A stretch of DNA of 64,000 bases, taken from assembly GCF_004522095.1 (NCBI RefSeq), contig NZ_SPUI01000002.1:496001-560000 (forward strand), given 5' to 3'. The stretch's first letter is position 1. Every line of letters starts with the position of its first letter. The position numbers and the translations under genes were made by a program. Of the stretch, positions 45,464 to 54,316 are shown piece after piece. The stretch comes from Nocardioides sp. 503. GTDB lineage: Bacteria > Actinomycetota > Actinomycetes > Propionibacteriales > Nocardioidaceae. The notes under the pieces were generated by a model. It had not been told where the DNA came from, made no database searches, and worked only from the letters and a program-made list of their open reading frames with translations.

Positions 45464-46723
45464 ATGTCGCGCACCGTCTCGGGAGCCACCCGCCGCACCG
45501 TCCTGTCCACCACGGTCGCCGCAGGCGCGGTGGCCACCCTCGGGCCGCTGGCCGCCCCGGCGACGGCGCGCGTCGTGGCCCCGGGCGGGCCGATCCTCAA
45601 GCCGCTGCCGCCCGAGCAGTTCGTGGACTTCGGGACCAACGCGGAGATGCGCTGGGACGCAGTCGACCCCCGGCGCCGGCTCACCGAGCAGTCCCGCCTC
45701 TTCGTGCGCAACCACACGCGCACGCCGGTCATCGACCGCGACGACTACGTGCTGCGGCTCTTCGGGGACGGCCTCGCCCGCCCACGCAGCGAAGGCGCGG
45801 CCGTCGAGCTGGGCTGGCGCGACCTGCGGCGCCTGCCCGTCACCCACCTCACCTCCGTGCACGAGTGCACCGGCAACGGGCGCAGCTTCTTCGCCCGCCA
45901 GCAGGGCACGCCCGCGGCGGGGACGGCCTGGTCGCTGGGGGCCGTGGGCGCCGTGACCTGGACCGGCGTCCGGCTCTCCGACGTGCTGCGCCGCGTCGGG
46001 CTGGGCCACCGCGCGGTCTCGGTGCAGGCCACCGGCCTCGACGACCCCTACGTCTCCGGAGGCGTCGACTACGGCCGCGTGCGCCGCCCCTTCCCGATCG
46101 CCAAGGCCCTGGACGACGCGATCCTCGCGTGGGGCGCGAACGGCGAGGACCTGCTGCCCGACCACGGCTACCCGCTGCGCCTCGTGCTCCCGGGCTGGGT
46201 CGGCATCGCCAGCATCAAGTGGCTGGGCTCGCTCGAGGTCTCGCGCAGCGAGCTCACCTCGCCGTGGAACACCAAGTGGTACCGGATGACCGGCGGCGAC
46301 TACCCGACCGACGCGCCGCCGCTGACCGTCAACCCGGTGCGGTCGGCGTGGGAGCTGCCCTGGGGTGCCGAGCTCGAGGCCGGCCGCCGGGTCGTGCTGA
46401 CCGGTCGCTCCTGGAGCGGGGCCGGCCCGGTGACCCGGGTCGAGGTCAGCACCGACGGCGGCGTCACCTGGCACCCCGCCGCGCGCTCCGGGCACGGCTA
46501 CGGCCACGGACACGGACACGGACACGGTCACGACCGCACGCAAGGCCGCGACGGAGCCTGGGCGCAGTGGTCCTACGTCTGGGACCGGCCCCGGGCCGGC
46601 AGCCACGACCTCCTGGCGCGTGCCACGGATGCCCACGGGCGCCGCCAGCCGCTGGTCACGCCCTACAACGACGGCGGCTACTTCTTCGACGCGGTGGTGC
46701 GCCACCCCGTCACCGTGGCCTGA
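45464..46723 (+). CDS. Tat-exported sulfite oxidase-like molybdoenzyme
   Basis: This 419-residue protein has a Tat-type signal (ATRRTVLSTTVAAGAVATLG), an oxidoreductase molybdopterin domain with the conserved Mo-ligand Cys135 (SVHECTGNGR) and a C-terminal dimerisation domain (VTRVEVSTDGGVTW). It lacks a haem domain, like bacterial SorA/MsrP-type enzymes, and may act on sulfite or a related oxo-substrate outside the membrane. A His-Gly tract (residues 344-356, HGYGHGHGHGHGH) interrupts a loop of the last domain. It is divergent from the other molybdoenzyme. The start is supported by a -10 element. Confidence 0.88.
   Translation: MSRTVSGATRRTVLSTTVAAGAVATLGPLAAPATARVVAPGGPILKPLPPEQFVDFGTNAEMRWDAVDPRRRLTEQSRLFVRNHTRTPVIDRDDYVLRLFGDGLARPRSEGAAVELGWRDLRRLPVTHLTSVHECTGNGRSFFARQQGTPAAGTAWSLGAVGAVTWTGVRLSDVLRRVGLGHRAVSVQATGLDDPYVSGGVDYGRVRRPFPIAKALDDAILAWGANGEDLLPDHGYPLRLVLPGWVGIASIKWLGSLEVSRSELTSPWNTKWYRMTGGDYPTDAPPLTVNPVRSAWELPWGAELEAGRRVVLTGRSWSGAGPVTRVEVSTDGGVTWHPAARSGHGYGHGHGHGHGHDRTQGRDGAWAQWSYVWDRPRAGSHDLLARATDAHGRRQPLVTPYNDGGYFFDAVVRHPVTVA
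46493..46531 (+). repeat. His-Gly codon repeat inside the sulfite oxidase-like gene
   Basis: Six-base units (GGACAC type) encode alternating Gly and His. The tract may bind metal ions or vary in length by slippage. Confidence 0.7.
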
Positions 46724-46727
46724 GACC

Positions 46728-46764
46728 CAGGTTTCGGCCGCCGACGGGGCGGAAGGCTGGGTCC
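46728..46764 (+). promoter_or_regulatory. Shared promoter module, copy 1 (first paralogue)
   Basis: CAGGTTTCGGC lies 37 bases before the ATG. GTTTCG, 16 bases, AAGGCT, 6 bases and the ATG follow the same spacing as the module before the second paralogue, implying the same sigma factor or activator. Confidence 0.5.
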
Positions 46765-47703
46765 ATGTCCTCCCACGATCCTGTGCGTGACCCCGTCGAC
46801 GCGGTGGCCCGCCAGCTGCTCGGCGCCCTCGTGTGTGCCCTGGCGCTGAGCCTGCCCCTGCACGGGGCGCTGGGCGCCACGTCGAAGAGGGACCTGCTGC
46901 TGTGGCTGCTCGCGGCCGCGCTCCTGGCCGGCGCGGTCGGGTTGCTGCTGCGGCTCATCGACGTGCCGCGCGCCGTCGGGACCGCCCTGGCGGCCGGTGG
47001 GGTGTTCGGTGCGGCTGCGACCGTCGCCGTGACGGTGGTCGCGCTGCTCGGCCTGCCGGACGGGGACGCCGAGCTGAGCCTGCTGGCCGGGGTGCCGGCG
47101 GCCGCCGTCGCGGCCCTGGCCACCCCGGTGATCCAGCGGCGCAGCGGCAGCGACGAGGGAGTCGCGCTCAGCGCCGGGATGATGGGGCTGGTGGCGGTGC
47201 TGGTCGCCTCGTGGCCCCTCGGCGGGCTCCTGGACGGCGCCCGCGACGACGTGGCCGAGATTCGGGTGCTGGAGGCGACCGGGCTGACGTCGTACCTCCC
47301 GAAGATCGACGGGATGCGGGCGGAGTACACCGGCGCGACCAGCTACGACATGCCCCAGGCCGGCGTCCGGCCGAGGCCCGACGGCTACCACCTCACCTAC
47401 CGGGACGAGTCGGTGGAGTCCCCGTCCTTCTCCGACGCCTCCCTGGACGTCGAGGTGCGCTGGGTCGACGGTGCGCCCTGCGACAGCGCGGGCATCTACA
47501 CCTGCACCGAGGGCAGCGGCTACGTCGTCGTCAGCCGCGACGGCCAGCCGGAGGCGGTCGTCGTCGACCGCGACGACATCCGACTGGTCGCCACGATCGA
47601 GGAGGGCGACGGCGACCTGCCGGAGCCCGACGACGTGGGGCGCGCGCTGCTCGACGCGAAGACGGTCGGGTGGCAGGAGATCGTCGACCTGACGGACGAC
47701 TGA
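46765..47703 (+). CDS. Membrane protein with extracytoplasmic C-terminal domain, paralogue 1
   Basis: This 312-residue protein has about five transmembrane helices (residues 15-175), including GALVCALALSLPLHGALGA. A soluble C-terminal domain of about 130 residues has two Cys (CDSAGIYTC) and the pattern EGSGYVVVSRDGQPEAV. It ends in an acidic tail. It is clearly homologous to the next gene, product of a tandem duplication. I do not recognise a named family. The C-terminal domain is probably outside the cell with a disulphide (inference). Confidence 0.75.
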   Translation: MSSHDPVRDPVDAVARQLLGALVCALALSLPLHGALGATSKRDLLLWLLAAALLAGAVGLLLRLIDVPRAVGTALAAGGVFGAAATVAVTVVALLGLPDGDAELSLLAGVPAAAVAALATPVIQRRSGSDEGVALSAGMMGLVAVLVASWPLGGLLDGARDDVAEIRVLEATGLTSYLPKIDGMRAEYTGATSYDMPQAGVRPRPDGYHLTYRDESVESPSFSDASLDVEVRWVDGAPCDSAGIYTCTEGSGYVVVSRDGQPEAVVVDRDDIRLVATIEEGDGDLPEPDDVGRALLDAKTVGWQEIVDLTDD

Positions 47704-47710
47704 CCGGCGC

Positions 47711-47747
47711 CAGGTTTCGGCGTCCCGGTCCAAGGAACCATGCCTGC
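47711..47747 (+). promoter_or_regulatory. Shared promoter module, copy 2 (second paralogue)
   Basis: CAGGTTTCGGC again lies exactly 37 bases before the ATG: GTTTCG, 16 bases, AACCAT, 6 bases, ATG. The spacing is kept while most other bases differ, so the elements are probably functional. Confidence 0.5.
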
Positions 47748-48704
47748 ATGACGTCCGAGCAAGACCACGAGCCCGACCGCAGCACGCTCGACGACACGAC
47801 GGCGCTGCAGCTGGCGGGTGCCCTGGTGTGCGCCCTGGCGCTGGTGTTCCCGCTGCGCGGCGCGCTCGGGGCGTCCTCGGGAGGCTGGCTGTTCCTCTGG
47901 GTGATCGCAGCGGTCGCCCTGACGGCCCTGGTCGGCCGGCTCCTGGAGGCCGGTGGCGTGCCCCGGCCTTTCGGGACGGTGCTCGTGGCGGCAGCGGTGT
48001 TCGCCCTGGTCACGCTGGCCGGCCTCACGTTCGTGGGCCTGCTGGGGGATCCCGGCAACGACAACCAGGTGAGCGTCGTGGTCGGCGTGCCGGCGGCGGC
48101 GCTCGCGGCCGCAGGCGCGGTGGCGATCCTGTCCTGGCGTCGCGACGACGACGCCCTGATGTTCCTCGGAGTGGGGTCCTTCGTCCTCACCCTCTTCGCT
48201 GCCGGCACCGTGGGCGGGCTCGTCCACGAGGCGCGCGACGACGCCGCGGACGCCCGCATTCTCGAGGCGGCCAGTCTCGAGCCGTTCGTGCCGGAGATCG
48301 CGGGGCTGGAGGCCAGGTACTCGGGCCCGATCAGGACCCGGGCGGAGGGCGGGGGACCGGTGGGTGTCACGGGCTACGAGCTGCGGTACCGGCAGGAGTC
48401 CCCTCCCGGCGACGACTCCGACGCGGCGTACGTCACGATCGAGGTCAGGCTGGACGACGACTCCGACTGCGAGCCGAGCGAGGGCATCTCTTCCACCGTC
48501 TCCTGCGACGAGGGCGACGGCTACGTCGTCGAGACGCGCGACGGTGAGCTGGAGTCGGTCACCGCCGGGACGCTGGGCCTGGAGCTGCTCGCCACCTTCA
48601 CCGACGGCGACGGGGAGGTGCCGTCGCCCGAGGAGGTCGGGCAGGCGATGGCGAAGGCCGAGATCGGCGAGTGGGACGACGTCGTCGAGCTCGACGAGGA
48701 GTGA
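47748..48704 (+). CDS. Membrane protein with extracytoplasmic C-terminal domain, paralogue 2
   Basis: This 318-residue protein has the same plan as paralogue 1: a short acidic N-terminus (EQDHEPDRSTLDD), helices starting with QLAGALVCALALVFPLRGALGA, and an external domain with EVRLDDDSDCEPSEG followed by VSCDEGDGYVVETRDGELESV. The two Cys are again present but spaced by 11 rather than 7 residues. The conserved join ARDDAADARILEAASLEPFVPEI matches ARDDVAEIRVLEATGLTSYLPKI of copy 1. The function is unknown. It lies upstream of rpsO. Confidence 0.75.
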   Translation: MTSEQDHEPDRSTLDDTTALQLAGALVCALALVFPLRGALGASSGGWLFLWVIAAVALTALVGRLLEAGGVPRPFGTVLVAAAVFALVTLAGLTFVGLLGDPGNDNQVSVVVGVPAAALAAAGAVAILSWRRDDDALMFLGVGSFVLTLFAAGTVGGLVHEARDDAADARILEAASLEPFVPEIAGLEARYSGPIRTRAEGGGPVGVTGYELRYRQESPPGDDSDAAYVTIEVRLDDDSDCEPSEGISSTVSCDEGDGYVVETRDGELESVTAGTLGLELLATFTDGDGEVPSPEEVGQAMAKAEIGEWDDVVELDEE

Positions 48705-48719
48705 CGCCGCCCACCGCAT

Positions 48720-48749
48720 TTGGGGCCTGCTCGGCCTGCGCGATACGCT
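48720..48749 (+). promoter_or_regulatory. Promoter of rpsO
   Basis: TTGGGG (48720-48725), an 18-base spacer and TACGCT (48744-48749) give a transcript with a leader of about 105 bases before rpsO. The leader has room for ribosomal-protein autoregulation. Confidence 0.55.
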
Positions 48750-48859
48750 TCCTCGGTTGCCTGAGGGCGACACCCCTGCCGTGAAACGGCCGCGGAACGA
48801 GAGTGCCCGGGTGAACAGGCCCCGGCGCGCCGCGCAACGAGTGAACCAGAAGGAGCCGC

Positions 48860-49135
48860 ATGTCCATCGGAACCGATGCAGCGACGAAGAAGAAGATCAT
48901 CGCCGAGTACGGCACGACCGAGGGCGACACTGGTTCGCCGGAGGTGCAGATCGCGCTGCTCAGCCACCGCATCGCCCACCTCACCGAGCACCTCAAGACG
49001 CACAAGCACGACCACCACAGCCGTCGTGGTCTGCTGCTGCTCGTCGGCCAGCGCCGGCGGCTGCTCAACTACCTGCGCAAGACGGAGATCGAGCGCTACC
49101 GCTCGATCGTCGAGCGCCTCGGCCTGCGCCGCTGA
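48860..49135 (+). CDS. rpsO: 30S ribosomal protein S15
   Basis: S15 is a primary 16S rRNA-binding protein of the 30S platform. The 91-residue product has the typical sequence [51 protein letters not shown]. The ribosome site AGAAGGAG precedes the ATG. It is followed by a strong hairpin and then pnp, the classic rpsO-pnp arrangement in which the hairpin is a processing and termination site. Confidence 0.97.
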   Translation: MSIGTDAATKKKIIAEYGTTEGDTGSPEVQIALLSHRIAHLTEHLKTHKHDHHSRRGLLLLVGQRRRLLNYLRKTEIERYRSIVERLGLRR

Positions 49136-49140
49136 CTGAT

Positions 49141-49170
49141 GTTGGGACTCACCACCTGGTGGGTCCCAAC
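49141..49170 (+). terminator. rpsO-pnp intergenic hairpin (terminator / RNase III target)
   Basis: The arms GTTGGGACTCACC and GGTGGGTCCCAAC pair with one G-U wobble and a 4-base loop, 5 bases after the rpsO stop. In Streptomyces the rpsO-pnp hairpin is known to be cut by RNase III; the same role here is inferred. Confidence 0.7.
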
Positions 49171-49260
49171 TTCTGCATTGCAGGCTGTTCCACAACTGAA
49201 CACCCATCACAGGAGCGATCCGCGCCACCGCAGGCCCGGTCCTCGGTAGTGATCTTCAGG

Positions 49261-49278
49261 AGTCCGGTACGCCGGACT
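49261..49278 (+). promoter_or_regulatory. Hairpin in the pnp leader
   Basis: AGTCCGG-TACG-CCGGACT has a perfect 7-base stem and 4-base loop, about 95 bases before pnp. It is a possible RNA structure for pnp autoregulation. The rest of 49171-49373 has no gene. Confidence 0.45.
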
Positions 49279-49373
49279 GCTGCGGGTCTCGATCGAAGAT
49301 CGGCCACCGCCCCCGGCAGATGCCGAGGCACCGTGCGCACGTCGCGGATCGCGCCGCGAACAGGAAGATCAAC

Positions 49374-51614
49374 GTGACAGAACCCGTCATCTCCGCCGTC
49401 GAGACCGTTCTCGACAACGGCAAGTTCGGCACCCGCACCGTCAAGTTCGAGACCGGGCTCCTCGCCCGCCAGGCCGCCGGTTCGGTGACCGCCTACCTCG
49501 ACGACGACACCATGCTGCTGTCGGCCACCACGGCCGGCAAGCACCCCAAGGACCACTTCGACTTCTTCCCCCTGACGATCGACGTCGAGGAGCGGATGTA
49601 CGCCGCGGGCCAGATCCCCGGCTCGTTCTTCCGCAGCGAGGGTCGTCCCGGCGAGGACGCGATCCTCACCTGCCGCCTCATCGACCGCCCGCTGCGCCCG
49701 ACCTTCAAGAAGGGTCTGCGCAACGAGGTCCAGGTCGTCATCACGGTCATGGCGCTCAACCCCGACGCCCCCTACGACGTGCTGGCCATCAACGCCGCGT
49801 CGCTCTCCACCCAGCTCTCCGGCCTGCCGTTCTCCGGCCCGGTCGGCGGCGTCCGCGTCGCCCTCATCGAGGGCCAGTGGGTCGCCTTCCCGAGCCACAG
49901 CCAGCTCGAGAACGCCGTCTTCGACATGGTCGTCGCCGGCCGCGTCACCGACACCGGCGACGTCGCGATCATGATGGTCGAGGCCGAGGCCACCGAGCAG
50001 ACCTGGACCCTGGTCCAGGGCGGCGTGCAGGCGCCGACCGAGGAGGTCGTGGCCGGTGGCCTCGACGCCGCGAAGCCCTTCATCAAGCAGCTGTGCGAGG
50101 CCCAGGCCGAGCTGGCCAAGGAGGCCGCCAAGCCGGTCCAGGACTTCCCGGTCTTCCTCGACTACGAGGACGACGTCTACGACGCCGTCGAGGCCGCGGC
50201 CTCCGAGGGCGCCACCGCCGCGCTGGTCATCGCCGACAAGCTCGAGCGCGAGGCCGCGCTGGACACCGTCAAGGCGTCGCTGCTCGACCAGCTCGGCTCG
50301 CAGTTCGAGGGTCGCGAGAAGGAGGTCGGGGCGGCTTTCAAGTCCGTCACGAAGTCCCTCATGCGCGCCCGCGTGCTGCGCGACAAGGTCCGCATGGACG
50401 GTCGCGGCCTGGCCGACATCCGCCCGCTGCACGCCGAGGTCGGCGTGATCCCGCGCGTCCACGGCTCGGCGCTGTTCGAGCGCGGCGAGACCCAGATCCT
50501 GGGTGTCACCACGCTCAACATGCTGACGCTGGAGCAGAAGCTGGACACGCTCTCCCCGGAGAAGTCGCGCCGCTACATGCACAAGTACATCTTCCCGCCG
50601 TTCTCCACCGGCGAGACCGGCCGCGTGGGCTCGCCCAAGCGCCGCGAGGTCGGCCACGGTGCGCTCGCGCGCCGTGCGCTGCTGCCGGTCCTGCCGACGC
50701 GCGAGGAGTTCCCCTACGCGATCCGCCAGCTCTCCGAGGCCATGGGCTCCAACGGCTCCACATCGATGGGCTCGGTCTGCGCCTCGACCCTGTCGCTGCT
50801 GCAGGCCGGTGTCCCGCTCCGGGCCCCCGTCGCCGGCATCGCGATGGGCCTCATCTCCGGTGAGGTCGACGGCAAGACCGAGTACGTCGCGCTGACCGAC
50901 ATCCTCGGTGCCGAGGACGCCATGGGCGACATGGACTTCAAGGTCGCCGGCACCCCGGAGTTCGTCACCGCGCTCCAGCTCGACACCAAGCTCGACGGCA
51001 TCCCCGCCGAGGTCCTGGCCGCCGCGCTGACCCAGGCGAAGGACGCCCGTACGGCGATCCTCGCGGTCATGGACGAGGAGATCAGCGTCCCCGAGGAGAT
51101 GTCGCTGCACGCGCCGCGCATCATCACGGTGCGCATCCCCGTCGACAAGATCGGTGAGGTCATCGGCCCGAAGGGCAAGATCATCAACCAGATCCAGGAC
51201 GACACGGGCGCGTCGCTGTCCATCGAGGACGACGGCACGATCTACATCGGTGCGACCAACGGCGAGGCCGCCGAGGCCGCCCGCCAGGCCGTCAACGCGA
51301 TCGCCAACCCGACCCTGCCCGAGGTCGGCGAGCGCTACCTCGGCACGGTCGTCAAGACGACCAACTTCGGTGCGTTCGTCTCGCTGATGCCCGGCAAGGA
51401 CGGCCTGCTGCACATCAGCAAGCTGCGTGGCCTGGCCGGCGGCAAGCGCGTCGAGGCCGTCGAGGACGTCCTGTCGGTGGGCCAGAAGGTCCAGGTCGAG
51501 ATCGCCGAGGTCGACGACCGCGGCAAGCTGTCGCTCATCCCCGTGGTCGAGGAGGCCGGCGACGACGCCGCGTCCGACGCGACCGCGGACGCCGGGGTCT
51601 CGGACTCCGAGTGA
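49374..51614 (+). CDS. pnp: Polynucleotide phosphorylase (GpsI)
   Basis: This trimeric phosphorolytic 3-prime exoribonuclease of RNA turnover is also able to synthesise (p)ppGpp in some actinobacteria. The 746-residue protein has two RNase PH domains (about 15-240 and 330-560, with [24 protein letters not shown] and [18 protein letters not shown]), an alpha-helical linker, a KH domain ([16 protein letters not shown]) and an S1 domain ([32 protein letters not shown]). The GTG at 49374 follows AGGAAG. The stop overlaps the M16 peptidase start. Confidence 0.96.
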   Translation: MTEPVISAVETVLDNGKFGTRTVKFETGLLARQAAGSVTAYLDDDTMLLSATTAGKHPKDHFDFFPLTIDVEERMYAAGQIPGSFFRSEGRPGEDAILTCRLIDRPLRPTFKKGLRNEVQVVITVMALNPDAPYDVLAINAASLSTQLSGLPFSGPVGGVRVALIEGQWVAFPSHSQLENAVFDMVVAGRVTDTGDVAIMMVEAEATEQTWTLVQGGVQAPTEEVVAGGLDAAKPFIKQLCEAQAELAKEAAKPVQDFPVFLDYEDDVYDAVEAAASEGATAALVIADKLEREAALDTVKASLLDQLGSQFEGREKEVGAAFKSVTKSLMRARVLRDKVRMDGRGLADIRPLHAEVGVIPRVHGSALFERGETQILGVTTLNMLTLEQKLDTLSPEKSRRYMHKYIFPPFSTGETGRVGSPKRREVGHGALARRALLPVLPTREEFPYAIRQLSEAMGSNGSTSMGSVCASTLSLLQAGVPLRAPVAGIAMGLISGEVDGKTEYVALTDILGAEDAMGDMDFKVAGTPEFVTALQLDTKLDGIPAEVLAAALTQAKDARTAILAVMDEEISVPEEMSLHAPRIITVRIPVDKIGEVIGPKGKIINQIQDDTGASLSIEDDGTIYIGATNGEAAEAARQAVNAIANPTLPEVGERYLGTVVKTTNFGAFVSLMPGKDGLLHISKLRGLAGGKRVEAVEDVLSVGQKVQVEIAEVDDRGKLSLIPVVEEAGDDAASDATADAGVSDSE

Positions 51615-52999
51615 CCGACGCTCCACAGTCGACCCGCCCGAGCCTCTCGGGCGGGTCGACGCCTTCTCGGGGTGCGGGCCGGGCCGCCGGCGCGCAGCCG
51701 GTCGGCTCGACCCGCACCCTGCAGACGGTGCGCGACGCCGAGGGGCAGGTCACCTCGCGCGTGCGCCGTACCGTCCTGCCCGGCGGCCTCCGCGTCGTCA
51801 CCGAGCAGCTCGCCGGCGCCCGCTCGGCCAGCATCGGGGTCTGGGTCGGCATCGGCTCGCGCGACGAGACCTCCCAGCTCCACGGGGCCTCGCACTTCCT
51901 CGAGCACCTGCTCTTCAAGGGCACGTCCGAGCGCTCGGCGCTCGACATCTCGATCGCGCTCGACGCGGTGGGCGGGGAGTTCAACGCCTTCACCGCCAAG
52001 GAGTACACCTGCTTCCACGCGCGCGTCCTCGACGAGGACCTGCCGCTGGCCGTGGACGTGCTCGGCGACATGATCACCGGCTCGCGGATCACCGAGGAGG
52101 ACGTCGAGGCCGAGCGCGACGTCATCCTCGACGAGATCGCGATGCACGACGACGATCCCGACGACGTGGTCCACAACCTCTTCGCCGAGCAGGCGTGGGG
52201 GAGCGGCTCCCCGCTCGGTCGGCCCATCGCGGGCTCGGTCGAGTCCATCGAGGCCCTCACCCGCACCCAGATCGTGCGCTTCTACCGGCGCCACTACCGC
52301 GCCCAGAACATGGTCGTCGCGGTCGCCGGGAACCTCGACCACGCGGCCGTCGTGCGGCAGGTGCGCCGCTCCTTCGCGCGCAACGACTTCCTGAGCGGCG
52401 ACGCCACCCCCGCGCCGCCGCGCACCTCACGCCGTACGACGCGCGTGCAACCGGGCACCGTCACCGCAACCCGGCCCTTCGAGCAGGTCAACCTCGTGCT
52501 CGGCATGCAGGGGCTGGCGCGCAGCGACGAGCGGCGCTTCGCCCTCGGCGTGCTCAACACCGCCCTGGGCGGCGGCACGTCCAGCCGGCTCTTCCAGGAG
52601 GTCCGCGAGCAGCGCGGGCTGGCCTACTCGGTGTTCTCCTTCGCCAGCAACCACGCCGACTCCGGCGTCGTCGGGGTCTCGGTCGGCTGCCTGCCGGCCA
52701 AGCTCGACGACGTCCTCGCGGTCGTGCGCGCCGAGCTGGCCAAGGTCGCCGCCGACGGCATCACCGCCGAGGAGCTCGCCCGCGGCAAGGGCCAGCTGCG
52801 CGGCGGCCTGGTCCTCGGTCTCGAGGACTCGGGCTCGCGGATGTCGCGCCTGGGCAAGGCCGAGCTCGTCCACGACGAGCTGCTCGGCATCGACGACGTG
52901 CTCGCCCGCATCGAGGCGGTCACCCTCGAGGACGTCCGCGCCGTCGCCGCCCACGTGTTCGCGCAGCCGGAGATCCTCGCGGTCGTCGGGCCGGCGTAG
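51611..52999 (+). CDS. M16 family zinc peptidase (processing-peptidase-like)
   Basis: This 462-residue protein has the inverted zinc motif HFLEH (His95, Glu98, His99) in [21 protein letters not shown]. The downstream metal-ligand Glu lies in the [11 protein letters not shown] helix. A second, inactive M16 domain contains [16 protein letters not shown]. It resembles mitochondrial processing peptidase beta and bacterial PepR-type enzymes that follow pnp in many actinobacteria. The first 45 residues are low-complexity and may be absent if a later start is used. GTG 51611 overlaps the pnp stop. Confidence 0.92.
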   Translation: MTDAPQSTRPSLSGGSTPSRGAGRAAGAQPVGSTRTLQTVRDAEGQVTSRVRRTVLPGGLRVVTEQLAGARSASIGVWVGIGSRDETSQLHGASHFLEHLLFKGTSERSALDISIALDAVGGEFNAFTAKEYTCFHARVLDEDLPLAVDVLGDMITGSRITEEDVEAERDVILDEIAMHDDDPDDVVHNLFAEQAWGSGSPLGRPIAGSVESIEALTRTQIVRFYRRHYRAQNMVVAVAGNLDHAAVVRQVRRSFARNDFLSGDATPAPPRTSRRTTRVQPGTVTATRPFEQVNLVLGMQGLARSDERRFALGVLNTALGGGTSSRLFQEVREQRGLAYSVFSFASNHADSGVVGVSVGCLPAKLDDVLAVVRAELAKVAADGITAEELARGKGQLRGGLVLGLEDSGSRMSRLGKAELVHDELLGIDDVLARIEAVTLEDVRAVAAHVFAQPEILAVVGPA

Positions 53000-53003
53000 C
53001 GAG

Positions 53004-53033
53004 CAGGTTTTTCAGCATCTGCTGAAAAACCTG
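53004..53033. repeat. Intergenic palindrome family P30, copy B1
   Basis: A perfect 30-base palindrome: CAGGTTTTTCAGCA, centre TC, TGCTGAAAAACCTG. It is identical or near-identical to the copies at 38993 and 39077, 4 bases after the M16 peptidase stop and again between convergent genes. Confidence 0.85.
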
Positions 53034-53083
53034 ACGTTCTGGGCCAGAACTCCGCCCCAGAAGCGACAGTTCTGGCCCAGAAC
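53030..53083. repeat. Intergenic palindrome family P16, locus B
   Basis: The 16-mer at 53030-53045 equals the left arm of the locus-A element and overlaps P30 by 4 bases. The 10-base complement GGCCCAGAAC is at 53074-53083, leaving a 28-base loop that holds further GTTCTGG/CCAGAA pieces. It sits between the M16 peptidase and the DUF3307-like gene. Confidence 0.75.
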
Positions 53084-53100
53084 CTCCGGTCGAGGCCGAC

Positions 53101-53637
53101 CTACGTCGCCAGCAGGACGACCCCGGCGCAGGCGGCGGCCCACAGCACGCTGGTGAAGGTGCCGATGATGAAGCGCTCGGCGGTGCCGGTGTTGTCCTGG
53201 TTGCGCAGCTCGGGGTAGCGGCCCAGGCCCTTGAGCGCGAGCGAGATCGCGACGCCCTCGGGCCACCCGGCGAGCAGGCTGGCGGTGATGGCGGCCCGCT
53301 CGAGGCCGCCGATCCAGGCGCCCCCGCGCAGGACGGTGGCGGCCTGCGCCATGCCCGAGCGGCCCGGGGCGTCGTGGCGGTCGACGAAGGCGAAGACCCA
53401 GGCGGTCACGGGGCCGCCACCGGCGACGGCGAGCAGCGCGGCGAGTGCCATCGCGATCGCGACCGGCGTCTGCTCCTCCACGTGCGCCGGTACGGCGGTC
53501 GCGAGCGCGGCGGCCAGCACGGCCAGCGAGGACGGCGGCCAGATCGTGCGTCCGGCGACCGTCCAGCCGAGGGCCGCGGCGACGACGCCGGCGCCCAGCA
53601 GGGCGAGCACGAGCGCGCCGGTCTCCTCAGGCGTCAT
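53101..53637 (-). CDS. DUF3307-like integral membrane protein, partner of SatD-like gene
   Basis: This 178-residue protein has five to six hydrophobic helices. Its second half (GAWIGGLERAAITASLLAGWPEGVAISLALKGLGRYPEL, then TAERFIIGTFTSVLWAAACAGVVLL) recalls the C-terminal part of DUF3307 proteins, which recur beside SatD-like genes in other bacteria. That assignment is from memory of the family pattern. The ATG at 53637 has GGGAGA upstream and lies inside the end of the SatD-like gene (11-base overlap), so the two are coupled. The function is unknown. Confidence 0.65.
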   Translation of the reverse strand: MTPEETGALVLALLGAGVVAAALGWTVAGRTIWPPSSLAVLAAALATAVPAHVEEQTPVAIAMALAALLAVAGGGPVTAWVFAFVDRHDAPGRSGMAQAATVLRGGAWIGGLERAAITASLLAGWPEGVAISLALKGLGRYPELRNQDNTGTAERFIIGTFTSVLWAAACAGVVLLAT

Positions 53638-54241
53638 GGTGGTCTCCCGGGGGGTCGATGAGCTGGGTGGCGAGGTAGGTGACGAGCTCGCGGGCGCGCC
53701 GGCCCTCCACGATGCCGGCCGCCTGCGCCCGCTGGCTGACCGCCGACTGGGTGATGCCGAGGCGACGCCCGGCCTCCTCGTAGGAGAGCCCGCCGGCGTC
53801 GACGAGCTCGGCGACCTCCCACCCGCGGGGCGTCCGGCGGGCCAGCACGGCGGCCCACAGCCACAGCGTCGTCTCGAGCGCCCGGGCCGGGCCGGCCCCG
53901 GTCCCGTCGACGACCCGCAAGCGCCACGGGCTGGACTTGGCCGCGGTCACGGCCTCGCGCGCGTGCAGGAAGGCCGGACCCGAGCCGGCCCGGGTGGAGG
54001 GGGGCAGGGGCAGGTCGACGGGGCCGAAGCCGAGCCCGACGTTCCACTCCCCGGAGCGCAGCAGCAGCTCGAGCGCGCGCGCCAGCGCGGCGGGGTCGTC
54101 CAGCACGCCCTGGAACTCGTCGCCGGCCGTGCGCTCGAACCCGCGCAGCTGGGGGACCCCGGCGAGCCGGTCGAGGGTGTCGGGCACGCGGTCGGGGCCG
54201 GTGCGGCTGTGCTGCTGGTCGGCCGTCAGCACTGCGAGCAT
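53627..54241 (-). CDS. SatD-like protein with C-terminal helix-turn-helix
   Basis: This 204-residue protein resembles the SatD family. The N-terminal strand is LAVLTADQQHSRTG, the central motif is GDEFQG (40-45), then NVGLGFGPVDLP. The C-terminal helix-turn-helix (151-176, LSYEEAGRRLGITQSAVSQRAQAAG) resembles sigma-70 region 4. The strand with Asp8, then GDEF, then GLGFG follows the same order as metal and nucleotide motifs of class III cyclase/GGDEF palm domains, but this is inference. The ATG follows GGGAGG. It is coupled to a membrane-protein gene and preceded by its own palindromic operator. Confidence 0.68.
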   Translation of the reverse strand: MLAVLTADQQHSRTGPDRVPDTLDRLAGVPQLRGFERTAGDEFQGVLDDPAALARALELLLRSGEWNVGLGFGPVDLPLPPSTRAGSGPAFLHAREAVTAAKSSPWRLRVVDGTGAGPARALETTLWLWAAVLARRTPRGWEVAELVDAGGLSYEEAGRRLGITQSAVSQRAQAAGIVEGRRARELVTYLATQLIDPPGDHHDA

Positions 54242-54285
54242 GACGCCTCCCTTCGCGATCCAGGCTCCTGCCTGATGACTACGTT

Positions 54286-54307
54286 ACATTAGGCAATAAC
54301 CTAATGT
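54286..54307. promoter_or_regulatory. Palindromic operator upstream of the SatD-like gene
   Basis: ACATTAGG-CAATAA-CCTAATGT has perfect 8-base arms in an AT-rich patch. On the minus strand it directly precedes TAACGT (54285-54280), a likely -10 of the satD-like operon, so a bound protein would block or recruit polymerase. The protein's own helix-turn-helix is the obvious candidate binder (inference). Confidence 0.7.
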
Positions 54308-54316
54308 CGAGCAGTC

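Noticed and set aside
49171..49186. TTCTGCATTGCAG upstream of pnp as a further copy of the protease motif
   Set aside because: The half-sites are separated by one base instead of six and the following inverted repeat is missing. It lies just after the rpsO hairpin.
49149..51626. Minus-strand open frame opposite pnp
   Set aside because: Shadow frame of pnp with compositionally biased translation.
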